NCBI RefSeq assembly: GCF_030272615.1
Contig: NC_081406.1
Span: 166,699,521-166,763,520, forward strand
Length of the DNA: 64,000 nt
Direction: 5' to 3'
Source of the DNA: Cryptomeria japonica
Taxonomy: Eukaryota; Streptophyta; Pinopsida; Cupressales; Cupressaceae
Both the position numbers and the translations under genes were made by a program. The notes beneath the pieces were generated by a model. The model ran no database searches. It was given only the letters and a program-made list of their open reading frames with translations, and was not told the origin of the DNA. Below, one piece after another: positions 46,865 through 58,155 of the stretch; position 1 is the stretch's first letter; each line of letters begins with the position of its first letter.

Positions 46865-46974
46865 CGATACTCGTTACTGTGCCGGCGGTTTCCCCTCTCC
46901 AATCTTTTGGAACAACACCCCACTGGTCGTACATCTCCCACTGGGCTAGCTATTGCAAGCGCCTCCTGAGGTAC
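46865..46974 (-). pseudogene. Continuation of the element E ORF, cut by array T
   Basis: The minus strand reads VPQEALAIASPVGDVRPVG and on towards the Thr-rich frame with a shift. It is cut off at 46975 by the LTR of T. The 5 bp next to T are GGTAC; the matching right flank lies outside the window. Confidence 0.4.
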
Positions 46975-49900
46975 TGTTCACGTGTATTTTGTACACAATC
47001 ATACACAGAATAAAATACCTAAGGGTATCTTATCCTCTCTTGAATAAAGTCGCTAACTGCTGAAGATTCGCATGAAGGATCAGTTAGGATGACTTCAAGG
47101 TTCCTTTTGGTAGGGTCTCTACATGTGGATAAGCTCGCCGTGGTATGATGTGATTTGCTGGGATCACAAGGGGACTTACATATGATGATTGAAATTCCGA
47201 TCTGCTTTGCTGGACACAGGCTCTTACTAACTTAGATTTGGAAAAAAGAATGAAAAAAGGATAAGGGCGAAGAGAGGATCTAATCCTAATACTAAGAATG
47301 TAGGAGCAATGACTTGATTTTTTGATGAAACTCTAACTAGGTCTTGTTTTGACATCAATGGAACATCTACACAAGACTAGTGCGATCTTCTAAGGGAATC
47401 TTTATGATGTTCAAATCATCACCGCAGGCATAGATACCATCCAAGTTGATGCATATCAATGAAGAGGCAACAAATTGAAATTGAGCTTAGGCTGAATGAT
47501 CCAGTTGACTACGCAAGGCAAGTCTGCAATCAACAAACTGCTAGTAGTATGGATGTACGAATTCCACCATTAATCAATCACATTTCCTCCATTCATCTAA
47601 TCATCTACCATCTAAGATTGAAGACTCAACAAGAAACCATGCAAATTGCAAGAAAAACGACATATTTCACCATTACTTCAATGAAAATGGAGTTTGTTTA
47701 CAATCAATGGCAACAATTTCTTGCCTTGTCCTCCTATTCTACTCTCTAACTACTAACTACTTTCAACTATTTCTAACTATCTCTCTCTAATTCTCTCTAA
47801 TTCTAATTCTTTTACAAATGAAATGTCTGGGCTTATATAGTGCCCACAATACAATTTGATGGCTTAGATCAATTCAAGATCAATGGCCAAGATTCAACAA
47901 TGAAAACCCTAATTAGGGTTTGTTACAACCATTACATAACATTTAATGCTTGACCAATGACAAAATTGTATTGCTTGGACACATGTCCCTTCTAGAAAAA
48001 TCGACCAATGGATAGCCGGGGTAGGTACATCGGAGTTTGTGCCACCCTCCATGAGTTAAGTACATTGAATCTGGACATGCTGAGGTGGACCTCACTGATT
48101 GGAGAAATGGTGACTAAGACGCCACCTCATCTGACACTTGTAACTTGGTAGATATTCATCTTGATGTTGTTGAGAAACTTGCTTTAATTAATTCATCTGG
48201 ATCTATTTTGCTTCTTCAACGAGCCCTTTGTTCTAACTCCTTGTGTCCTTGATGTGTAAGATGATGATGTACCTTGCCTTGGAACGTTGGATTGCCCTTG
48301 ATGACGTTAGTCCAAAGAAGGTCGTCCTTGCCAATGCTAGACTAGATGAGGTCGCCCCTGTCCTTGCTTGATCGTCCTGGCGAAGACTGTCCTTGATCCG
48401 GCTTGATTTTTCTTGATGAGATCTCTATTTGATGCCTACACAACATTTCAAAATTAGTACCATGATTTTGCAATACATAACATAAATTAGAGAGCAAATT
48501 TTAGGAAACTTAATGATAAGTCCTTTATTAATCATTTCCTAAAAAACGATTGAGCTAAGAAAAAACAAAATTTCAAAATTAAGGCAATGACAATCAAAAT
48601 TCGAAATTAAAACAAGAGATCTTGCCATACCTTACTTGAGAGCTTAACTCTAAAATGCAAAATGAATAAAATCGCCTAGGCAAAATTGAAATTCGATAGT
48701 CTTGATGTGATCTTCAAAAGAACGTTCCTCATATCAGCTTCGCCACCCTTCAAGTCTTGGACGTGATCTCTAATGCCTTGGCAAATTCGCTCAAATAGAT
48801 CTTCAAGTATCGCACCACCCTTTGATAGACTAGCGCCACCTTGGATGGAATTCGCACCACACATGAAATACTTCGCACTATCTTCGCTTCTCCTCAAGAT
48901 CGCATGTAGAGGGTTAAAAATGATTATGTGAAAATGATTGTTTTTCACCCTCCATATATAGCGCTTGCATTGCATTCATCCCTTAGGCCGACTTGAGGAT
49001 ATAAAACAATTTTTTAAATGATTTTTAAATGATTTAGCAAGGCCGACCTCCAAGTATAGCGCTTCAATTCGATTTTTTCTATTAATTAATTAATTAATTA
49101 AATGCCTTTCGTTTTTTAATTTGTAAATTTCGATTTTTAATAAAGGCAAAATAATTAATAAATGTCAAACGCCATATTAAATGCTAATTAAATTAGATTT
49201 TCAATTTTATCGAACTTAGCATTTAAGGAAATTTGAATTGTTTATTTGGCGCCAAAACTATGAAAACAAAGGGGACGTACCTCATCGCTCTGGTCCCTTG
49301 GAGAGGGACAGGAGCGATTTTGCTCTTGTGGGCCTCATTTCACTTCATCACCTTCGAAAATTATATTCAACGGATTCGCAATGCCTCCTTTCATTCATTC
49401 ATGCCTTGAGATCGGTTGAAATTTGGCGAGAAAATCATCTACAACAAAAATCGCTCTGGTCCCTTCCTGAGGGACAGGAGCGAACTTAAGCATTTTGGTC
49501 CTTTGTTGACGTTTGATAATCTTCAATTTGTCTTCAACGGGTTCGATTGACCTCCTTTCTTGCCTTCGAACATAAAATTTGCTTGATCTTTGCCCAGATC
49601 GTACCTTATGAAGAATTTCGCTCTGGTCCCTTGGTGAGGGACAGGAGCGAATTTGACCCTCTAGGCAAAAACTTCATCATTTCATTGTTTTTGATCAAGT
49701 CTGGATGCTCTATCATGCTCATTTCGTCCTTCACCATGCCTTTGATGTCTCGATTCGTCCAAACAAGGTCAGGAATGGCTCAACTAAGCATTTTCGCTCT
49801 GGTCCCTTGGTGAGGGACACGAGCGATTCGCCTTGGTCCCTTGGAGAGGGACAGGAGCGCATTTCGCTCTGGACCCTTGGAGAAGGACACGAGCGAAATT

Positions 49901-50888
49901 TGACTTTTCGCACTCTCGATCAGGACAATTTTAATGGAATATAACATTTAAGTATAAGAAATACTTTAAGTTATATTCCATATATACTTTCAGGATGTTT
50001 GAGAGTGGTTTCAGACCTCCAGGAGTTATATTGCAAAATCTAGTTTTTGGAGGTTTTTTCAGTTTCCAGACTTAGTCAAATTTCAAGATCAGGACATTCC
50101 AGACTTAGCCAAATTTCAGGATCAGGACCTCACTCAAGCCGGACTTGGTTATCCATGTGATCTCCCCGACAGCGCTTCAAGTTATATTCATTTGATAAAA
50201 TGCACCTCTTTAGACCTTTTCACATCGTCAAGACGTTAAAATCTTGCAAGGACAAAGCAAAATTGGATTTGTAGCTCCGGTCCTTCACTGAGGGACAGGA
50301 GCGATTTTTCCCCTGGAGGCATTTCTGTGCTCATGAAAATCTTCAATTTATATTCAATGGAAAGATCTCGCCTTTCTCCATCACTTCCAATTCGTAATTC
50401 ATCTTGACCCTGCAGGAATAGTAAGATATTTGAAAACGAGCTCCCGTCCTTCACTGAGGGACAGGAGCGATTTTGCTCCTACAGGCCAAAATATCATGAT
50501 TTTACACATTTTATCACTTCACAAGGCGAAAACAAATCATTAGAGATGCCTAGGATCAAAAATCAAAAATGTCAAAATTTGGTCAAAAATATTCAATTGG
50601 ACAAAAATTCACATTTCATCTTTAAGCTCTGCATTCAAAATTCCAATTGAAAATAGACCATTCTGGCGAATTCATTTCATTCAAAATTTGCATTCTAGAA
50701 AAGGAAAATCAAAAAGCTCCCAAAACCGACTGGATTTTGGTCCGAAAAGACGATAATTAAAACCCTAAGGCTTGACCCTAAATCCAGACAACTAACAAAC
50801 TAACAAAACCCTAAAAAAGCAAAGCGAAAACGAGCAAAAAACATGGGTCCCCATTTGCAATGGGGCGATGTGTGAAAACGTCACAACA
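46975..50888 (-). repeat. T LTR, copy 1
   Basis: The U3 start at 50888 reads TGTTGTGACGTTTTCACAC, and the end ACACGTCAACA is at 46975. Minus-strand TATATAAG at about 47833-47839 is the TATA box, leaving a very long U3 (about 3 kb) that contains the palindrome array. A 99-codon minus ORF at 48676-48975 inside U3 has no recognised homology and is probably fortuitous. Confidence 0.7.
49285..50470. repeat. Eight 33-bp palindromes in the T LTR U3 (copy 1)
   Basis: Copies lie at 49285, 49451, 49618, 49794, 49828, 49864, 50272 and 50438. Each has a left arm TCGCTCTGGTCCCT and right arm AGGGACAGGAGCGA, folding as TCGCTC..GTCCCT against AGGGAC..GAGCGA around a loop of about 5 nt. Arm changes are few, the loop varies (TGGAG, TCCTG, TGGTG, TCACTG), and the intervening 100-170 bp are not repeats of each other. 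The same set recurs at 56552-57737 and begins again at 63819. Confidence 0.93.
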
Positions 50889-51917
50889 TCTAGCGCCACC
50901 TTGAATAAATGTTGAAAAACATTTCAGAGATAAAGACTCAATCGACACCTAGAACCTCTGGAAAATTCAACCTAGCTCATCAAGAGATTAGAAAATGCAC
51001 TCAAAGTAGAAGGAGAATCTTTAACCAAATCTAGACACTTAGTCTTTGATTACCCAAGTGTGTGCAAGTGTATTTATTCCTCTCGACAAGACAACTATGA
51101 CTTTCAGGTTCCCCTGTGATTAGCTACGTAGTTTATCTAAACTTCAAAAGCATCCTGGATAGAGCCTAGCTGCCAGTCAGACGTCCATAGTCCCGACGAG
51201 GTTATCGCCGCAAACTCGCGAATATTGCTCCATTGCCAGTCAGGCGTCTATAGCCCCGATGGAGTTACTCGTATATTCCCCTTAGCCAATTTGATATTTC
51301 ATTTCATTTCATTTTTTTTTTTTTTTTTTCTCTTTCATTTTCTCTTTTTTCTCATTTTTTCCTTTTGATATTGCCTTTTCTCTTCGTCAATTCCTTTGGC
51401 TCGTAAGCAGTGAAGTTTACTAGGGTTTGAGGATTGCGGTGGCGCTGAAGCCAGATTTTAGATTTTTCACCAATCACAGCTTTGCCTGAAAACCATAATG
51501 ACTCGGAGTCTATTAATGTGTGAAGATATAGTAATCAACAGATGTTGGCATCAAGATACAGAAAATGATTCCCTTCCAAGTCAAATACAGGTCCTAATCA
51601 GATGATAAAGCTGAAGAGGAACAACCTCGGATTCCAAGCACTTCATGAATAGATATCTAAGAAATGAGTCTAACATAAGATCCAGGATATTTCCAGTGTG
51701 CGGGCAACAACACAAACGCCCTTCTCACAAAATGGAGGCTCCTACTCAAGACACCTAAACTAAAGCAAACCGACCGACAGACCAACCCAAAGCAAACTAA
51801 ACTAAAACGCACACCAAAGCAAACAATCAAAGAAGGCAAACAACTAAACTACCTAAGCCACACTAGATCATGAGTCAAATGACTCAAGGCAAATCAAGAA
51901 CAAGGCTCAAAAGACCT

Positions 51918-53624
51918 CTAACCTAAAAACACGAAAAGAAAACCTACTCTAAACCTATATACAAGAGTCCTAGACTCGACACGACTCAAAGAAGCAAAAT
52001 ATATACATGACTTTACATGATTTCTCAGGTTGTGCAACAGGAGCATGGCAAACGTGATGGTTCTCAATCGGGCAAATTCATCCTTAAACACAAAAAGGCA
52101 AACTCTCACCATGCATCTCTCATACTCAAGCAAGTTTTCACTCAAAATGATCAACTGAGGTAATTCGTTAGGACCATGATCAATCCAAATGCAAGTTGTT
52201 TTCCCAAAATCCCCATAATCAAAATCATAACAACTTTCAAAGCTAGGATTAAGGAAAGAGACAACCTGGCATATTTCAGGCTCAGACGGCACTGTATTGT
52301 CGGAAGCAAAGTCACTAATTACTTCAGGAGGTCGCCATTGATGATGAATCATTCCACGAGCATCCACAACATGTTGATCTTGATTAGGAAGTTCCTCTTG
52401 AAACAAGCTCAGCGCCCCTTCGAATAGTTCAAGATTCTCTGTTTTCACTGAGATATCTTGCATAAACCAAGCATCCTCATGAAATATTGTAAGCATATCT
52501 TCAAAAATGAGGGTCTCCTTGATAGATTGAGCTTCAAACATCTCCTCTAGTTGTTCAAATGTAATCTTAGGCGACCTTTCTTCTTCAAGTTTAGTCTCAG
52601 GAGGTCGGAGCTGATGATGAATCATATCACTCACAATAACTTGCTTATCTAGAAAAAAATTTGGCAATGATTCCATTTGTGTTTCCTCTATAAGATCCTT
52701 CAATCCTTCCTCAAATAGCATAATGGTGATAACATCTTCAAGCGCCCCTTTGAATTGTTCTTCATACCTGGGCTCACTTATGATGTCAACTTGATTGTCT
52801 TCTTCAATGAGGCCATTTGAAACCTCCTGCAATTCAATCTCAAGGATCTCCTCTTGTAGCATAAGTGAGAATTCTTCAAGGAATGAGTCGTCCTCTTCTT
52901 TAATTGCTTGTTCAACTCCTAGATCTTCCTTTGCTATTGCTTGAGTATTTTCAATTGCTTCTTCAACTTTTGTCTCATGGTATTCCTTTTCAAGTGCAAG
53001 GCATGGCGAGCTATCCATTGTAATACATTGATCATCAGGTGCACTAGTATCGTCAACATACAATTGATCCTTCTTACATTCAGATGCTGGAGCAATGTCC
53101 TATTCATAGGTTCTCCTGAATTCGGCTGCGAGATGTGCACCCCAAGATTTGTTCATAATGCATTCTTCCTCGGACAAAGTTGGCATTCCAAACTAGTTTC
53201 TGACTTGATTGATAGCCATTTCACATACTGAGCAAGTAAATTCAGAGTGAGGTGAGTTGTGAATTCTACACCACAATGGTAGCAATATGTTTTCAAGACG
53301 CATTTCACCATCCACAATGAGCTGACTCTCGATCATCCACATGAAGCTTAGAAGAGGATCTTTGCTCTCTGGGACACTGAAGTTCCCTTCTTCTGTTTCT
53401 GGCCTAGGGACATCCCAAAAGAAGATTTTTCCCTGTGCTGCCGATTCCATCCTTGATAAGTACTTCAAGCAATGCATCTCATCATGTTCCTCTGTCTCAT
53501 GAACTCGACACTGCCCTGGTCTTGCAAACTCGGACAATCTGCGTGGATAAAGTTGTGTATCTAACCTCCACCAAAGTTCAGGAAAATCAACTTGTTGCTC
53601 TTCGTGAAACTGTTGTCGCTCCAT
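51918..53624 (-). pseudogene. T ORF, copy 1: unknown acidic protein of about 568 codons
   Basis: One frame from MERQQFHEEQQ to ...FLFVFLG, with TAG at 53193 (also in copy 2) and an extra TAG at 53100 (CAG in copy 2). The N-terminal 143 residues include LENILLPLWCRIHN and a possible metal pair FTCSVCE. The following region is very Glu-rich with two related modules, each ending MIHHQLRPPE or MIHHQWRPPE, preceded by FKGAL/FEGAL-type text. This suggests internal duplication. The last 60 residues are hydrophobic-basic. No retroviral enzyme or known gag motif is recognised. As the only ORF of a non-autonomous element it may be a gag-like or accessory protein; that is inference. Confidence 0.6.
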
Positions 53625-54006
53625 TGAGAAATCTTTCTTTTTTGATTTTTTTTTGATTTTTTAATTTTTTTGGATTTTCTATTTTTCACTTTTTTTGGAT
53701 TTTCTATTTTTCACTTTTTTTGGATTTTCTGGAATAAGAGAGATCTTGAATATCTCGGATTCAACTTGAACATTCAACTGGTTCCAGCTTGATTCCTTCT
53801 TGCGTAAGTCCAACTGACGATCCAGCAGTCACCTTCCTTCGAGTGTTTGAGAAAAAGCTTTCCACTGATCTTCCTTGGATTCAAGAGTTCGTGTTCGCTG
53901 TCAGGCACTCCTAATTCAATTCTGTCGAGCGTGGACGAGGGTAAAAGGCTCTTGAAAATTTCTTCAAATGCTATGTGACTTGACAGGATCGAACTTTCAA
54001 ATGCTC

Positions 54007-54237
54007 AGCCCTCCTTCTAGCGCCAATTCTGTTCTGTCGAGCGTGGAGGAGGAGCAAAAGGTTCTTGACAAGATCGGACTTTCAAATGCTCAGGCCCTCC
54101 TTCTAGCGCCAATTCTGTTGTGCGCGAGAGGAGGGTGAAAAGGTCCTTAAGATTGCTCCTTGTAAATTATGGATTGATAGAATCTGGATTTTCAGGTGTT
54201 AGGCATTCATCGCGATCAAGCCCTCCTTCTAGCGCCA
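54007..54237 (-). other. T primer binding site, triplicated (unit 1)
   Basis: TGGCGCTAGAAGGAGGGC follows the LTR end with four bases between (54237-54220, minus strand). The same string with its upstream AACAGAAT recurs near 54094-54119 and 54010-54036, and a decayed fourth copy lies near 53910-53935. TGG at the start fits a tRNA CCA end; I cannot name the tRNA. Confidence 0.7.
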
Positions 54238-54241
54238 ATTC

Positions 54242-57200
54242 TGTTGACGTGTATTTTGTACACAATCATACACAGAATAAAATACCTAAGGGTATCTTAT
54301 CCTCTCTTGAATAAAGTCGCTAACTGCTGAAGATTCGCATGAAGGATCAGTTAGGATGACTTCAAGGTTCCTTTTGGTAGGGTCTCTACATGTGGATAAG
54401 CTCGCCGTGGTATGATGTGATTTGCTGGGATCACAAGGGGACTTACATATGATGATTGAAATTCCGATCTGCTTTGCTGGACACAGGCTCTTACTAACTT
54501 AGATTTGGAAAAAAGAATGAAAAAAGGATAAGGGCGAAGAGAGGATCTAATCCTAATACTAAGAATGTAGGAGCAATGACTTGATTTTTTGATGAAACTC
54601 TAACTAGGTCTTGTTTTGACATCAATGGAACATCTACACAAGACTAGTGCGATCTTCTAAGGGAATCTTTATGATGTTCAAATCATCACCGCAGGCATAG
54701 ATACCATCCAAGTTGATGCATATCAATGAAGAGGCAACAAATTGAAATTGAGCTTAGGCTGAATGATCCAGTTGACTACGCAAGGCAAGTCTGCAATCAA
54801 CAAACTGCTAGTAGTATGGATGTACGAATTCCACCATTAATCAATCACATTTCCTCCATTCATCTAATCATCTACCATCTAAGATTGAAGACTCAACAAG
54901 AAACCATGCAAATTGCAAGAAAAACGACATATTTCACCATTACTTCAATGAAAATGGAGTTTGTTTACAATCAATGGCAACAATTTCTTGCCTTGTCCTC
55001 CTATTCTACTCTCTAACTACTAACTACTTTCAACTATTTCTAACTATCTCTCTCTAATTCTCTCTAATTCTAATTCTTTTACAATTGAAATGTCTGGGCT
55101 TATATAGTGCCCACAATACAATTTGATGGCTTAGATCAATTCAAGATCAGTGGCCAAGATTCAACAATGAAAACCCTAATTAGGGTTTGTTACAACCATT
55201 ACATAACATTTAATGCTTGACCAATGACAAAATTGTATTGCTTGGACACATGTCCCTTCTAGAAAAATCGACCAATGGATAGCCGGGGTAGGTACATCGG
55301 AGTTTGTGCCACCCTCCATGAGTTAAGTACATTGAATCTGGACATGCTGAGGTGGACCTCACTGATTGGAGAAATGGTGACTAAGACGCCACCTCATCTG
55401 ACACTTGTAACTTGGTAGATATTCATCTTGATGTTGTTGAGAAACTTGCTTTAATTAATTCATCTGGATCTATTTTGCTTCTTCAACGAGCCCTTTGTTC
55501 TAACTCCTTGTGTCCTTGATGTGTAAGATGATGATGTACCTTGCCTTGGAACGTTGGATTGCCCTTGATGACGTTAGTCCAAAGAAGGTCGTCCTTGCCA
55601 ATGCTAGACTAGATGAGGTCGCCCCTGTCCTTGCTTGATCGTCCTGGCGAAGACTGTCCTTGATCCGGCTTGATTTTTCTTGATGAGATCTCTATTTGAT
55701 GCCTACACAACATTTCAAAATTAGTACCATGATTTTGCAATACATAACATAAATTAGAGAGCAAATTTTAGGAAACTTAATGATAAGTCCTTTATTAATC
55801 ATTTCCTAAAAAACGATTGAGCTAAGAAAAAACAAAATTTCAAAATTAAGGCAATGACAATCAAAATTCGAAATTAAAACAAGAGATCTTGCCATACCTT
55901 ACTTGAGAGCTTAACTCTAAAATGCAAAATGAATAAAATCGCCTAGGCAAAATTGAAATTCGATAGTCTTGATGTGATCTTCAAAAGAACGTTCCTCATA
56001 TCAGCTTCGCCACCCTTCAAGTCTTGGACGTGATCTCTAATGCCTTGGCAAATTCGCTCAAATAGATCTTCAAGTATCGCACCACCCTTTGATAGACTAG
56101 CGCCACCTTGGATGGAATTCGCACCACACATGAAATACTTCGCACTATCTTCGCTTCTCCTCAAGATCGCATGTAGAGGGTTAAAAATGATTATGTGAAA
56201 ATGATTGTTTTTCACCCTCCATATATAGCGCTTGCATTGCATTCATCCCTTAGGCCGACTTGAGGATATAAAACAATTTTTTAAATGATTTTTAAATGAT
56301 TTAGCAAGGCCGACCTCCAAGTATAGCGCTTCAATTCGATTTTTTCTATTAATTAATTAATTAATTAAATGCCTTTCGTTTTTTAATTTGTAAATTTCGA
56401 TTTTTAATAAAGGCAAAATAATTAATAAATGTCAAACGCCATATTAAATGCTAATTAAATTAGATTTTCAATTTTATCGAACTTAGCATTTAAGGAAATT
56501 TGAATTGTTTATTTGGCGCCAAAACTATGAAAACAAAGGGGACGTACCTCATCGCTCTGGTCCCTTGGAGAGGGACAGGAGCGATTTTGCTCTTGTGGGC
56601 CTCATTTCACTTCATCACCTTCGAAAATTATATTCAACGGATTCGCAATGCCTCCTTTCATTCATTCATGCCTTGAGATCGGTTGAAATTTGGCGAGAAA
56701 ATCATCTACAACAAAAATCGCTCTGGTCCCTTCCTGAGGGACAGGAGCGAACTTAAGCATTTTGGTCCTTTGTTGACGTTTGATAATCTTCAATTTGTCT
56801 TCAACGGGTTCGATTGACCTCCTTTCTTGCCTTCGAACATAAAATTTGCTTGATCTTTGCCCAGATCGTACCTTATGAAGAATTTCGCTCTGGTCCCTTG
56901 GTGAGGGACAGGAGCGAATTTGACCCTCTAGGCAAAAACTTCATCATTTCATTGTTTTTGATCAAGTCTGGATGCTCTATCATGCTCATTTCGTCCTTCA
57001 CCATGCCTTTGATGTCTCGATTCGTCCAAACAAGGTCAGGAATGGCTCAACTAAGCATTTTCGCTCTGGTCCCTTGGTGAGGGACACGAGCGATTCGCCT
57101 TGGTCCCTTGGAGAGGGACAGGAGCGCATTTCGCTCTGGACCCTTGGAGAAGGACACGAGCGAAATTTGACTTTTCGCACTCTCGATCAGGACAATTTTA

Positions 57201-58155
57201 ATGGAATATAACATTTAAGTATAAGAAATACTTTAAGTTATATTCCATATATACTTTCAGGATGTTTGAGAGTGGTTTCAGACCTCCAGGAGTTATATTG
57301 CAAAATCTAGTTTTTGGAGGTTTTTTCAGTTTCCAGACTTAGTCAAATTTCAAGATCAGGACATTCCAGACTTAGCCAAATTTCAGGATCAGGACCTCAC
57401 TCAAGCCGGACTTGGTTATCCATGTGATCTCCCCGACAGCGCTTCAAGTTATATTCATTTGATAAAATGCACCTCTTTAGACCTTTTCACATCGTCAAGA
57501 CGTTAAAATCTTGCAAGGACAAAGCAAAATTGGATTTGTAGCTCCGGTCCTTCACTGAGGGACAGGAGCGATTTTTCCCCTGGAGGCATTTCTGTGCTCA
57601 TGAAAATCTTCAATTTATATTCAATGGAAAGATCTCGCCTTTCTCCATCACTTCCAATTCGTAATTCATCTTGACCCTGCAGGAATAGTAAGATATTTGA
57701 AAACGAGCTCCCGTCCTTCACTGAGGGACAGGAGCGATTTTGCTCCTACAGGCCAAAATATCATGATTTTACACATTTTATCACTTCACAAGGCGAAAAC
57801 AAATCATTAGAGATGCCTAGGATCAAAAATCAAAAATGTCAAAATTTGGTCAAAAATATTCAATTGGACAAAAATTCACATTTCATCTTTAAGCTCTGCA
57901 TTCAAAATTCCAATTGAAAATAGACCATTCTGGCGAATTCATTTCATTCAAAATTTGCATTCTAGAAAAGGAAAATCAAAAAGCTCCCAAAACCGACTGG
58001 ATTTTGGTCCGAAAAGACGATAATTAAAACCCTAAGGCTTGACCCTAAATCCAGACAACTAACAAACTAACAAAACCCTAAAAAAGCAAAGCGAAAACGA
58101 GCAAAAAACATGGGTCCCCATTTGCAATGGGGCGATGTGTGAAAACGTCACAACA
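54242..58155 (-). repeat. T LTR, copy 2
   Basis: Same as copy 1 shifted by 7,267 bp. It differs at 55085 (T for A) and 55150 (G for A), where copy 3 agrees with it. It contains the second palindrome set at 56552-57737. Confidence 0.75.

Larger units (their letters stand above)
50889..54241 (-). other. T internal region, copy 1
   Basis: From the primer site (54237-54220) to the LTR start. It holds a leader with three primer-site copies, one long ORF (53624-51918) and about 1 kb of 3' non-coding DNA. The latter includes a long purine run (about 51310-51370 on the minus strand) and GGTGGCGCTAGA just before the LTR. Confidence 0.7.

Noticed and set aside
46293-46949. Plus-strand ORF of 218 codons rich in VGTVPV repeats
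   Set aside because: It is the reverse strand of the same 21-bp minisatellite. The minus-strand reading ends just before a polypurine tract and LTR and has a coiled-coil tail, so it is the better candidate.
48676-48975. Minus-strand 99-codon ORF repeated at 55943 and 63210
   Set aside because: Its repetition only reflects the tandem array. It lies in U3 of the LTR with no recognised domain and no related protein elsewhere in the window.
49285-50470. Regularly repeated short palindromes resembling a CRISPR array
   Set aside because: The genome is plant nuclear DNA, spacing is irregular (34-408 bp between starts), two repeats are nearly adjacent, and the whole set lies inside an LTR that is itself repeated.
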